21,453 nt of DNA from Sterolibacterium sp964521075 (GTDB lineage: Bacteria; Pseudomonadota; Gammaproteobacteria; Burkholderiales; Rhodocyclaceae): the NCBI GenBank assembly GCA_964521075.1, contig CAZFPI010000043.1:1-21453 (forward strand), in the 5' to 3' direction. Positions 6,808-14,641 of this stretch are shown one piece after another (position 1 is the stretch's first letter; the number at the start of each line of letters is the position of its first letter). The translations under genes and the position numbers were made by a program. The notes under the pieces were generated by a model, which searched no databases, was not told where the DNA came from, and worked only from the letters and a program-made list of their open reading frames with translations.

Positions 6808-7701
6808 ATGTCGTTTTTGAAAAGGCTCTTCCCCTGGCGACTGTGCCGTGTTGCCGATGCGCCGGAGGCCATGCCCGTACCGGCGCATCCGGAATTCGTG
6901 GATTCACGAACCTGCGGCCTGATTGATGCCGTGCAGGCTGGCTGGTATCTCAATGACAGCGGCGAGCTTTTGCGTGGATTCGCCATCCGCCCCGGGGATA
7001 CGGTGCTCGATTTCGGTTGTGGCGAAGGAGGGGCCAGCCTGTTCGCGGCGCGCCAGGGCAGCGAGGTCATTTTTGCGGATACTGACGCGCCCAAGATCGC
7101 AGCACTCGAAGGCCGCATGCCGGGCGCAGGAGCACGCGCCTGGCGCGGCATCGTCTGCGGCGACATTTGCAAAGGCGAGCGTTTGCCGCTGGCGGATGGC
7201 AGCGTCACCCGGGTTATCGCCATGGAAGTTCTCGAACACGTCTCCAACCCGGGGAAAGTTCTGGACGAACTCGTGCGCGTGGCCGCCCCCGGGGCCTTGT
7301 TCCTCGTGAGCGTTCCCGACCCGGCGGGCGAAGCCCTGCAACAGATCGTCGCCCCGCCGGGCCATTTCCAGCCCCCCAATCACATTCACATTTTTTCGCG
7401 GGAAGCCTTTGCGGAATTGCTCGCAGATGCCGGGCTGCTTGTCGAGCAGGCGCACTATTCCGGTTTTTACTGGAGCCTGTGGATGTGTTTTTACTGGACG
7501 ATTGCACGCGCAGACTCCATGCAAAACCCGGGGGCCACACGCGACGCCATCGGGCCGCCCTATCATCCCCTGCTGGATCAGTGGGCACGCACCTGGCAAA
7601 CCTTGATCGACCTGCCGGAGGGGGCCTCCCTCAGATCGGCCCTGGATGAATTCATGCCAAAAAGCCAGACACTGATTGCCCGAAAACCCGGCACGTCCTA
7701 A
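6808..7701 (+). CDS. SAM-dependent methyltransferase, class I
   Basis: A 297-residue Rossmann-type methyltransferase. SAM-binding motif I is TVLDFGCGEGGASLF (65-79), the acidic ribose-binding position is the D of IFADTD (88-93), and motif IV/post-I is IAMEVLEHV (137-145). LFLVSVPDP follows as motif VI. The C-terminal third is unusual: NHIHIFSREAF, then the aromatic stretch SGFYWSLWMCFYW (218-230), then a WARTW segment and a closing EFMPKSQTLIARKP. The chosen start ATG 6808 lies 2 bp after the preceding stop; an upstream in-frame GTG at 6766 would overlap the glycosyltransferase by 40 bp and is less likely. Expected role: O-methylation of a sugar in the O-polysaccharide, in the cytoplasm. The next gene is a paralogue. 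Confidence 0.85.
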   Translation: MSFLKRLFPWRLCRVADAPEAMPVPAHPEFVDSRTCGLIDAVQAGWYLNDSGELLRGFAIRPGDTVLDFGCGEGGASLFAARQGSEVIFADTDAPKIAALEGRMPGAGARAWRGIVCGDICKGERLPLADGSVTRVIAMEVLEHVSNPGKVLDELVRVAAPGALFLVSVPDPAGEALQQIVAPPGHFQPPNHIHIFSREAFAELLADAGLLVEQAHYSGFYWSLWMCFYWTIARADSMQNPGATRDAIGPPYHPLLDQWARTWQTLIDLPEGASLRSALDEFMPKSQTLIARKPGTS

Positions 7702-7726
7702 CGCGCTCATTTCCGGAAACCCTCTC

Positions 7727-8590
7727 ATGCGAAAACGACTCAAACACCTGATCGCTGCCTGGCTTGGTCTGCCCTCGACAGCAGCCATACCCCCCGGACC
7801 AGCAGCACCCGCTGCACCGAACCCGCTTGATCCCACCGTACTACACGACACCGTCGGCTTTCGCGATGCCGCTTTGAGTGGCTGGGTGCTCGATGGGTCG
7901 GCGGAGCTGATGGCCGGTTTCCCGATCACGGAAAATGATGTGGTCATCGATATCGGCTGTGGTGAAGGCCATTTCTCGGCCTTCTGTGGGGCTCAAGGTG
8001 CTGAAATCATTCTGGTCGATGTCAATGCCGCAGCTCTGGGCGTGGCCGAAACCCGCCTGCGCCAGACTCGCGCCCGCGCCGTGCGCGCCGTGTTGAGTGA
8101 CGGCTCGCCATTGCCGCTGGCCGATGATCTGGCAAGCAAGGTAGTGATCACCGAAGTTCTTGAGCATGTCGATGATCCAGAGCAGTTTCTGGTGGAAGCG
8201 ATGCGTGTCGGACGCCCTGGTGCGCTTTACCTGATCACAGTCCCCGACCCGGTGCATGAACACATCCAGAAACAGGGTATTGCCGCTCCCGCTGCTTTTG
8301 AAAAACCCAATCACATCCGCATTTTCGAACGCGAGCAATTTCGCGCCCTGGTCAGCGGAGCCGGCCTCTCGATAGAGCGCGAAACCTCCTCGGGCTTCTA
8401 CTGGGCCATGTGGTGGATATTCTTCTGGGCCTGCAAGCAGGATCTGGCTCCACCCTGGCATCCCCTGCTGGCCGCCTGGACGCGCACCTGGCATGAGCTA
8501 CTGAATACCGAGCAGGGGCCGCATATCAAACAGGTGCTCGATGGTTTCATGCCAAAAAGCCAGATCATCATCGCCCGGAAGCCGTTGTAA
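7727..8590 (+). CDS. SAM-dependent methyltransferase, paralogue of the preceding gene
   Basis: A 287-residue class I methyltransferase: motif I VVIDIGCGEGHFSAF (72-86), acidic position in ILVDVN, ITEVLEHVDDPEQF (141-154) and LYLITVPDPVHEH. The C-terminal region repeats the special features of the upstream gene: KPNHIRIFEREQF, SGFYWAMWWIFFWA (222-235), PPWHPLLAAWTRTW and DGFMPKSQIIIARKP. The two proteins therefore arose by tandem duplication but are clearly diverged. The N-terminus has a Pro/Ala-rich linker (residues 20-35) that the sister lacks. Start ATG 7727 is preferred to an upstream TTG (7676) that lies within the preceding gene. It probably methylates a second position or the chain end. 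D-rhamnan of P. aeruginosa contains some 3-O-methylrhamnose, which makes chain capping attractive but unproven here. Confidence 0.85.
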   Translation: MRKRLKHLIAAWLGLPSTAAIPPGPAAPAAPNPLDPTVLHDTVGFRDAALSGWVLDGSAELMAGFPITENDVVIDIGCGEGHFSAFCGAQGAEIILVDVNAAALGVAETRLRQTRARAVRAVLSDGSPLPLADDLASKVVITEVLEHVDDPEQFLVEAMRVGRPGALYLITVPDPVHEHIQKQGIAAPAAFEKPNHIRIFEREQFRALVSGAGLSIERETSSGFYWAMWWIFFWACKQDLAPPWHPLLAAWTRTWHELLNTEQGPHIKQVLDGFMPKSQIIIARKPL

Positions 8591-8620
8591 AATACGCGAC
8601 TGTCACTTTTCCCCATTTGC

Positions 8621-9610
8621 ATGAAGCGACTCTTCATTACTGGCGAAACCGGCTTTGTCGGCCGCACCTTCCAGTGCATGGCAACAGACATGGCCCGCCA
8701 GCACAGCTGGCAGTGGGTTCCAGCTCCGCTGAAATACGATCTGCGCGATCCGGCCTCGTTGTTGCGTGCGCTGCGCGAAATACGCCCGGACGGGGTGATC
8801 CATCTGGCGGGGCAAAGTTTCGTGCCCGCCTCCCTGCAAGACCCGGCCCATACCCTGCAGGTCAATCTCGTCGGCACGGCCAACCTCCTGCAAGCCCTGA
8901 AGGAAACCGGATTTCAGGGCCGTTTTCTTTATGTAAGTTCGGGCGACGTCTATGGCCAGGTGAAGGAAGACGATTTACCCATTTCTGAGACATTGCCGAC
9001 CCGGCCGCAAAATCCCTATGCCCTGAGCAAGGCGGCGGCAGAAACACTCTGCCTGCAATGGGGCCGCAGCGAAGCGTGGCGCATCGTGGTTGCCCGTCCC
9101 TTCAATCACATCGGCCCCGGCCAGCGGACGGAGTTCGTCATGCCTTCCTTTGCCCGCCAGATTGCCCGGATCCGTGCCGGACTCGACGCGCCACGAATTG
9201 CCGTTGGCGAGATCGACGTAACGCGCGATTTTCTCGATGTGCGCGACCTCGCACGCGCCTATCTGGGCCTGCTCGACGAAGGCCAGGACGGCACGAGCTA
9301 TAACGTCTGCTCCGGCCATGAAGTGAGCATCCGTTCGCTGCTCGAGCACCTGTGCCAGCTCGCCGGGGTAAGGCCGGAGATCGTTCGCGACCCGGCGCGT
9401 CTGCGCCCGGCCGACCAGCGTCGGGTGCGTGGCGACAACCGCTGTCTGCGTGAAGCCACAGGCTGGGAGCCGCAGATTCCTGTCAGCCAGTCGCTTCAGG
9501 ACATTCTGGACGAACAGATCCGGCAGGTGTCCGCTGAACTGGCCACCTTACCCGGCTTCGAATCTTCCCCCGCCGCCGGGCCAACCCTGCTCAGGAGAGC
9601 TTCTTCATGA
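8621..9610 (+). CDS. rmd: GDP-6-deoxy-D-mannose reductase (GDP-4-keto-6-deoxymannose reductase)
   Basis: A 329-residue extended short-chain dehydrogenase. It reduces GDP-4-keto-6-deoxy-D-mannose to GDP-D-rhamnose with NAD(P)H in the cytoplasm. Seen are the nucleotide-binding GETGFVG (8-14), HLAGQSFVP, YVSSGDVYGQV (104-114), the catalytic pair in NPYALSK (Y133, K137), VARPFNHIGPGQ (157-168), DVTRDFLDVRDLA (199-211) and YNVCSG. These match Pseudomonas Rmd closely by memory. The GDP-mannose 4,6-dehydratase signature GITGQDGSYL is absent, so this is not gmd. The C-terminal ~20 residues (Pro/Ser/Ala) go beyond the family core. It overlaps manC by 4 bp (ATGA). No gmd lies in the window, although its product is the substrate of this enzyme. 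A 30-bp gap precedes the gene, the widest in the operon. Confidence 0.9.
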   Translation: MKRLFITGETGFVGRTFQCMATDMARQHSWQWVPAPLKYDLRDPASLLRALREIRPDGVIHLAGQSFVPASLQDPAHTLQVNLVGTANLLQALKETGFQGRFLYVSSGDVYGQVKEDDLPISETLPTRPQNPYALSKAAAETLCLQWGRSEAWRIVVARPFNHIGPGQRTEFVMPSFARQIARIRAGLDAPRIAVGEIDVTRDFLDVRDLARAYLGLLDEGQDGTSYNVCSGHEVSIRSLLEHLCQLAGVRPEIVRDPARLRPADQRRVRGDNRCLREATGWEPQIPVSQSLQDILDEQIRQVSAELATLPGFESSPAAGPTLLRRASS

Positions 9611-11046
9611 TCATCCCCGTCATCCTTTCCGGCGGCTCGGGTTCCCGGCTTTGGCCCGTCTCGCGCGAAGGCCACCCCAAGCCCTTCATCCGCCTGTCCG
9701 ACGGCGAATCCCTGCTGCTGAAAACCTATCGACGGGCGGCCGCCGTGGCGACTCACGGCGACATCCTCACCGTCACCAACCGTGACTACTACTTTCAGAG
9801 CAAGGACGAATTCAACATCGGCCGTTTTGGCGACCATCACGTCCGTTATCTGCTGGAGCCCTTTGGCCGCAATACTGCGCCAGCCATTGCGGCGGCCGCA
9901 CTGACGCTGCGCGAACACCATGGCGATGCTGCCATCATGATGGTGATGGCAGCCGACCATCTCATCCGGAACGAAACCGCCTTTGCCGATGCAGTTCATG
10001 CGGCAGCGCGTCTTGCCGCCCAGGGCCATGTCGTGACTTTCGGCATCCCGCCCACGGCCCCGGAAACCGGCTTCGGCTACATCGAATGTGGCGATGCACT
10101 GGAAGACGGGCAGGCGGCATCCCGCATCCAGCGTTTCGTCGAAAAGCCCGACGTCGCTACGGCCACGCAATATCTCTCCAGTGGCCGCTATCTCTGGAAC
10201 TCCGGCATGTTCTGCTTTCAGGCCGGCACCATTCTCGCCGAGCTGAAACGTCACGCCCCCGAAGTGCTGGCCGCTGTCCAGAACTGCCTGGCCGCGACAT
10301 CGCCGGGGGATGCGGCCCAGGCGCATCTGCTGGAGCTCGATGCCGCCCGGTTTTCGGATGTGCCCGATATTTCGATCGACTACGCCGTGATGGAACGCAG
10401 CGAGCGCGTGGTCGTCATGCCCGCTCCTTTCGACTGGAACGACATCGGCTCCTGGGAGGCACTCAAGCAGCTCGTCGAAGTCGACGAACAGGGCAACCGC
10501 GCTTCAGGCGATGCCATCTTCGTCGATTGCCGCAATACCTTCCTGCAAAGCGAAGGCCGTCTGCTGGCGGCCGTGGGCGTTGAAAACCTGATTCTCGTCG
10601 AGACTTCCGATGCCGTCCTGGCCGTGCATCCCGACCGTGTGCAGGATGTCAGAAAGGTCGTGCAGCAGCTCAAGCAGCGCGGCCATGATGCCTATCGCCT
10701 GCATCGTACCGTCGCCCGCCCCTGGGGAACCTACACGGTGCTCGAAGAGGGCCGGCGCTTCAAGATCAAGCGCATCGTCGTCAAGCCGGGCGCGGCTCTT
10801 TCCTTGCAGCTTCACCATCATCGCAGCGAGCACTGGATCGTCGTCCAGGGCATGGCGCGGGTGGTCAATGGTGAAGAAGAGCGTTACATCAACACGGACG
10901 AATCAACCTACATTCCGGCAGGCCACCGTCATCGCCTGGAAAATCCCGGCGTACTCGATCTGGTCATGATCGAAGTGCAAAGCGGCGACTATCTCGGTGA
11001 GGATGACATTGTCCGTTTTGCCGACCAGTACGGTAGGGCAGGCTAG
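9607..11046 (+). CDS. manC: Mannose-1-phosphate guanylyltransferase / mannose-6-phosphate isomerase (type II)
   Basis: A 479-residue bifunctional cytoplasmic enzyme (ManC/AlgA/WbpW type) that makes GDP-mannose and, through its C-terminal cupin, interconverts fructose-6-phosphate and mannose-6-phosphate. The N-terminal nucleotidyltransferase shows LSGGSGSRLWPVSRE (7-21), HPKPF, LLEPFGRNTAPA, the sugar-binding FVEKP (177-181), YLWNSGMF (195-202) and FDWNDIGSW (275-283). The cupin begins near RPWGTYTVLEEG (371-382) and carries LQLHHHRSEHWIVV (400-413) with metal-ligand His residues. Length is as expected for the fused form. A good ribosome site (AGGAG at 9593-9597) precedes the ATG, which overlaps the rmd stop. 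GTG of wzm follows the TAG with no gap. In the A-band locus the equivalent is wbpW. Confidence 0.95.
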   Translation: MIIPVILSGGSGSRLWPVSREGHPKPFIRLSDGESLLLKTYRRAAAVATHGDILTVTNRDYYFQSKDEFNIGRFGDHHVRYLLEPFGRNTAPAIAAAALTLREHHGDAAIMMVMAADHLIRNETAFADAVHAAARLAAQGHVVTFGIPPTAPETGFGYIECGDALEDGQAASRIQRFVEKPDVATATQYLSSGRYLWNSGMFCFQAGTILAELKRHAPEVLAAVQNCLAATSPGDAAQAHLLELDAARFSDVPDISIDYAVMERSERVVVMPAPFDWNDIGSWEALKQLVEVDEQGNRASGDAIFVDCRNTFLQSEGRLLAAVGVENLILVETSDAVLAVHPDRVQDVRKVVQQLKQRGHDAYRLHRTVARPWGTYTVLEEGRRFKIKRIVVKPGAALSLQLHHHRSEHWIVVQGMARVVNGEEERYINTDESTYIPAGHRHRLENPGVLDLVMIEVQSGDYLGEDDIVRFADQYGRAG

Positions 11047-11844
11047 GTGGCGACGCCTCTGCTTCGTGCGGCCTGGTCGTACCGCGGATTCATTCTTGGC
11101 AGTGTGCGTCGCGAATTCGAGGCACGTTATCGCCGCTCGATGCTGGGGGCCGCCTGGACGGTGCTTAATCCGCTGGCGATGATCGCCGTCTACACGCTGG
11201 TCTTTTCACAATTGATGAAAGCCCGCCTGCCGGGGGTGACGAGCGACTTTGCCTATAGCATCCATCTGTGCGCCGGCATATTTGCCTGGGGCCTGTTTGC
11301 CGAAATTACCGGCCGCGCCCTGACGATGTTTTCCGATAACGCCAATCTGCTCAAGAAACTCAGCTTCCCGCGTATTTGCCTGCCTGCCATCGTGGTGTGC
11401 AATGCGACGCTCAACTTCCTGATCGTCTTTCTTCTCTTCTCCGCATTCCTGCTGGCCAGCGGAAATTTCCCCGGCATCGCCTGGCTTGCTGCCTTGCCCC
11501 TGTTGCTGATCCAGATTGCTTTCTCCATCGGGCTTGGCATGATCCTTGGTGTTCTCAATGTTTTCTTCCGGGACGTCGGCCAGCTGTTTGGCATCGTGCT
11601 GCAGTTCTGGTTCTGGCTCACTCCCATTGTCTATCCGGTTTCCGTCATCCCTGAAAAATTTCACCCGTTCCTGTTGCTCAATCCGATGACACAGCTGGTT
11701 GCCGGCTGGCAGGGGATCTTCGTTCAGGGGATCGCGCCGGACTGGCCCGGATTATTGCCGACCATGCTGGTTTCAGTCGTGTTGTGCGCCTTGGCTTTGC
11801 ATCTGTTCCGTCGCCGCGCCGGTGAAATGGTGGATGAATTCTGA
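11047..11844 (+). CDS. wzm: O-polysaccharide ABC transporter permease
   Basis: A 265-residue inner-membrane protein of the ABC-2 polysaccharide exporter family. The amphipathic N-terminal RREFEARYRRSMLGAAW leads into about six membrane helices: NPLAMIAVYTLVFSQL, the HLCAGIFAWGLFAEI region, the CNATLNFLIVFLLFSAFLL region, the WLAALPLLLIQIAFSIGLG region, the FFRDVGQLFGIVLQFWFWL loop-helix with TPIVYP, and a last helix ending in LHLFRRRAGEMVDEF. These are the family hallmarks. It starts with GTG directly after the manC stop and its TGA overlaps the wzt ATG by one base, so the pair is likely co-translated. It forms the channel through which a completed undecaprenyl-linked polysaccharide is exported. 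No wzx or wzy gene is present, consistent with ABC-dependent export. Confidence 0.95.
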   Translation: MATPLLRAAWSYRGFILGSVRREFEARYRRSMLGAAWTVLNPLAMIAVYTLVFSQLMKARLPGVTSDFAYSIHLCAGIFAWGLFAEITGRALTMFSDNANLLKKLSFPRICLPAIVVCNATLNFLIVFLLFSAFLLASGNFPGIAWLAALPLLLIQIAFSIGLGMILGVLNVFFRDVGQLFGIVLQFWFWLTPIVYPVSVIPEKFHPFLLLNPMTQLVAGWQGIFVQGIAPDWPGLLPTMLVSVVLCALALHLFRRRAGEMVDEF

Positions 11845-13076
11845 TGGGCGGCGTGATTGTCTCCGGGCTGGGAAAAGCCTACCGGCAATATCCGGCGCGC
11901 TGGTCGCGTCTGGCGGAATGGCTGCTTCCGGGGCAGCGGCCACGGCACCATCTGCGCTGGGTGCTTCACGATGTCAGTTTCGAAGTGCGCCCGGGAGAAG
12001 CCCTCGGCATCGTCGGCATGAATGGCGCGGGAAAAAGCACCCTGCTCAAACTCATCACCGGCACGACGCAAGCCACGACGGGCAGCCTCGAAACACAGGG
12101 CCGTGTCGCCGCGCTGCTCGAGCTCGGGATGGGCTTTCACCCCGAGTTCACCGGACGCCAGAACGCCGTCATGGCCTGTCAGCTGCTTGGCATGACGGCC
12201 CGCGAGATCGATGCGCTGCTTCCCGCCATCGAAGCATTTGCAGAAATCGGCGAATACATCGACCAGCCGCTTCGCACCTACTCCAGCGGCATGCAGATGC
12301 GTCTGGCGTTCAGTGTCGCTACGGCGCGGCGACCGGATATCCTGATCGTTGATGAAGCCCTTTCGGTGGGCGATGCCTATTTCCAGCACAAAAGCTTTGA
12401 GCGTATCCGGCAGTTCCGTGAAGCCGGAACCACGCTGCTGATCGTCTCGCACGACCGTTATGCGATCCAGTCCATCTGCGACCGCGCGATCCTTCTGCAT
12501 GCGGGCCGGCTGCTGCTCCAGGGAGAGCCGCTGGAAGTGCTGGATTACTACAATGCACTTCTGGCCGACCAGGAACGCCAGACGATACGCCAGGAACGCC
12601 TGCCCGACGGTAAAGTACAAACCATTTCCGGCAGCGGCGAGGCAGCCATCGCTTCGATGGCGTTCATCGACGCCGCCGGCGAACGCGTCGATGCCATTGA
12701 AGTCGGCCAGGAAATCACCCTTGAAGTCCGTGTCACAGCAAGCTGTGATCTTCCCCGGCTTGTGCTGGGCTACATGATCAAGGATAGGCTCGGGCAATCA
12801 ATCTATGGCGTCAATACGCATCGTCTGGGGCTGGCCGCCGGGGACGTCGCAGCCGGGGAAGCACTTGTGTATCGTTTCACCTTTTCCATGAATCTGGGCA
12901 AGGGCAGTTATTCGGTGTCGACTTCCCTGTCGCGGCTTGACTCGCACCTCGACAAAAATTTCGAATGGCGCGATCTCGGTCTGATCTTTCACGTCGTCAA
13001 TCCGCATCACGAAGATTTTGTCGGCAGCACCTGGCTTCCGCCGCGCGCGTCCGTCGAACGTCAAGGCAAGGCATAA
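11844..13076 (+). CDS. wzt: O-polysaccharide ABC transporter ATP-binding protein with C-terminal carbohydrate-binding domain
   Basis: A 410-residue cytoplasmic partner of Wzm. The nucleotide-binding domain (1-240) shows Walker A GMNGAGKST (58-66), the polysaccharide-exporter segment ELGMGFHPEFTGRQN (93-107), signature YSSGMQMRLAF (146-156), Walker B ILIVDE (166-171) and the switch His in VSHDRY. Residues ~255-400 form a beta-rich C-terminal extension (FIDAAGERVDAIEVGQEI, LVLGYMIKDRLGQSIYGVNT, YSVSTSLSR). This is like the Wzt domains of E. coli O8/O9a and P. aeruginosa, which bind the modified end of their own O-chain. Export is therefore expected to be specific for a capped chain. The two methyltransferases upstream are candidates for making the cap. 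There is a 20-bp gap to the next glycosyltransferase. Confidence 0.95.
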   Translation: MGGVIVSGLGKAYRQYPARWSRLAEWLLPGQRPRHHLRWVLHDVSFEVRPGEALGIVGMNGAGKSTLLKLITGTTQATTGSLETQGRVAALLELGMGFHPEFTGRQNAVMACQLLGMTAREIDALLPAIEAFAEIGEYIDQPLRTYSSGMQMRLAFSVATARRPDILIVDEALSVGDAYFQHKSFERIRQFREAGTTLLIVSHDRYAIQSICDRAILLHAGRLLLQGEPLEVLDYYNALLADQERQTIRQERLPDGKVQTISGSGEAAIASMAFIDAAGERVDAIEVGQEITLEVRVTASCDLPRLVLGYMIKDRLGQSIYGVNTHRLGLAAGDVAAGEALVYRFTFSMNLGKGSYSVSTSLSRLDSHLDKNFEWRDLGLIFHVVNPHHEDFVGSTWLPPRASVERQGKA

Positions 13077-13096
13077 GCATTCCGGCCGAAAAAACC

Positions 13097-14641
13097 ATGC
13101 GCCTTCTTTTTGACTGCACCCACGTTTTTGATCATCCCCATGTCAACTCGGGCATTCAGCGGGTGGTGCGTAACGTTGTTCACAATCTGGCCGGGATTGA
13201 CCCCGTGGCGGGTATCGAATGCGCCCCGGTCATTCTGAAAAACGACAAGCTCTACGCGGTGACCAGTTTCACGCCAACCCGGGCGGAACGCCTGCTTCAC
13301 GCCGCCCAGTCGCGCTTTGACCATCTCCGCTCACGTTACTGGCTTTTCTACAATGCGCTGGAAAACCGCCTTGCCCTGCCGCGCTTTCCCCGCTGGCATT
13401 TCATCATCACAGCGGCCTTTCGCCTGGGCTATCTGGCATTGCTTCTGCCCTTCGTCGTGCTCATGCTGCTGCTGGCTCCACAACGCATCCATGACCGGCT
13501 GAAAAACGCCTATGAGCGTTTTCAGGGCGGCTATTGGCGGGCGCATCAGCACCTCGGGCGGCGTCTTGGTTTCACCGGTTTACCGGTGCTGGGCTGGATG
13601 TTCCGGCAGGTCTTTGTTCTTGGCTCGCTGGTGTTTGTCCTGCCATGGAAACTGTTTGCCCGGATAGCCCGGGAAGATATCGACGCCAGCCGCCTCTCCC
13701 GCCTTGAGCCTGAACAAGGAGATGTGCTGGTGCTGCTGGATTCCTCCTGGAATGCCGCATTTTTCTCACAGGCTGAACGGCTCAAGCAGCAAGGCGTGGG
13801 CCTCGTTGCCGTGGTTTATGACCGCATCCCCCTGACGCACCCGGGGTTCTACGACCGGCCACTGGTTCAGATGTTTGAAGAATGGTTCGCCTGGATCGTC
13901 CGCACGGCCGACGGCTACATCGCCATCTCACAAACCATCGCGGAAGAAGTGCGCGAAGACGTCAGCCGCCGGCTCGGTGAGCCCACGGCCAGCCGTCGCT
14001 GGTTTGACCATTTCCCGCTGGGTAGCGAGCTCGATCTGGCCCGGCAGGGTGATGCCGTCTCCGCCCCCCTGCGCGAGCTGTTTTCCGGCCAGCGTCCGGT
14101 CTATCTCATGGTCAGCACCATCGAGCCGCGCAAGAATCATGCGTACCTGCTCGACGCCTTCGAACACCTGTGGGCCGCCGAACCGACGACGCGCGCCACG
14201 CTGTGCATCGTCGGACGCATCGGCTGGAAATGCGCCTCGCTCGTCGAGCGCATCCGCAACCACCCGGAGCTTGGAAAACGTCTGTTCATGTTCAACGATC
14301 TGGACGATGCCGGGCTGGAATACTGCTACCAGCACAGCCGTTCGCTGGTCTTTCCGTCCTTCGTCGAAGGCTTCGGCCTGCCGCTGGTCGAAGCCATGCA
14401 ACGCGGCCTGCCCGCGATGGCCAGCGACATCCCCGTTTTTCGGGAAATTGGCTCAGATTTTCTCGCCTACTTCAAGCTCGACGAACCGGCCAGCCTGGCC
14501 CGGTTGATCCAGCAGTTCGAGGCAACGGGCCAGTTTCCGGCGCAACGTCCGGTAACAGAATGGGCGTGGCCCGGCTGGCGCGCCTCGACGCAATCACTCG
14601 TCGAACGCATCGCCCGGCACACGCGAAGAGCTGCCCACTGA
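13097..14641 (+). CDS. GT4 glycosyltransferase with internal hydrophobic hairpin (wbpX position)
   Basis: A 514-residue glycosyltransferase. The C-terminal donor-binding half is a standard family-4 domain: VSTIEPRKNHAYLLDAF (339-355), VGRIGWK, FVEGFGLPLVEAM (422-434) and SDIPVFREIG. The N-terminal half starts with FDCTHVFDHPHVNSGIQRV and resumes at VVYDRIPLTHPGFY (239-252). Between them lies an extra ~140-residue piece containing two strongly hydrophobic stretches, about 103-127 (LALLLPFVVLMLLL) and 163-183 (VFVLGSLVFVLPW). These suggest anchoring in or under the inner membrane. Start ATG 13097 is used because the frame upstream lies inside wzt; no clear ribosome site is visible. Its place after wzt is that of wbpX in the A-band locus, so it is a candidate D-rhamnosyltransferase. 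Linkage is unknown. Confidence 0.85.
   Translation: MRLLFDCTHVFDHPHVNSGIQRVVRNVVHNLAGIDPVAGIECAPVILKNDKLYAVTSFTPTRAERLLHAAQSRFDHLRSRYWLFYNALENRLALPRFPRWHFIITAAFRLGYLALLLPFVVLMLLLAPQRIHDRLKNAYERFQGGYWRAHQHLGRRLGFTGLPVLGWMFRQVFVLGSLVFVLPWKLFARIAREDIDASRLSRLEPEQGDVLVLLDSSWNAAFFSQAERLKQQGVGLVAVVYDRIPLTHPGFYDRPLVQMFEEWFAWIVRTADGYIAISQTIAEEVREDVSRRLGEPTASRRWFDHFPLGSELDLARQGDAVSAPLRELFSGQRPVYLMVSTIEPRKNHAYLLDAFEHLWAAEPTTRATLCIVGRIGWKCASLVERIRNHPELGKRLFMFNDLDDAGLEYCYQHSRSLVFPSFVEGFGLPLVEAMQRGLPAMASDIPVFREIGSDFLAYFKLDEPASLARLIQQFEATGQFPAQRPVTEWAWPGWRASTQSLVERIARHTRRAAH

Noticed and set aside
8565..8593. TAAAAT at 8588-8593 as a -10 box for an internal promoter before rmd
   Set aside because: The hexamer is fair and precedes the widest gap in the operon, but no -35 hexamer lies at the right distance. 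It is not listed as a feature.
8621..9610. Possibility that the SDR gene is gmd and so completes the GDP-rhamnose pathway
   Set aside because: The N-terminal GETGFVG and the internal VARPFNHIGPGQ and DVTRDFLDV segments fit Rmd. The GITGQDGSYL start of the dehydratase is absent.
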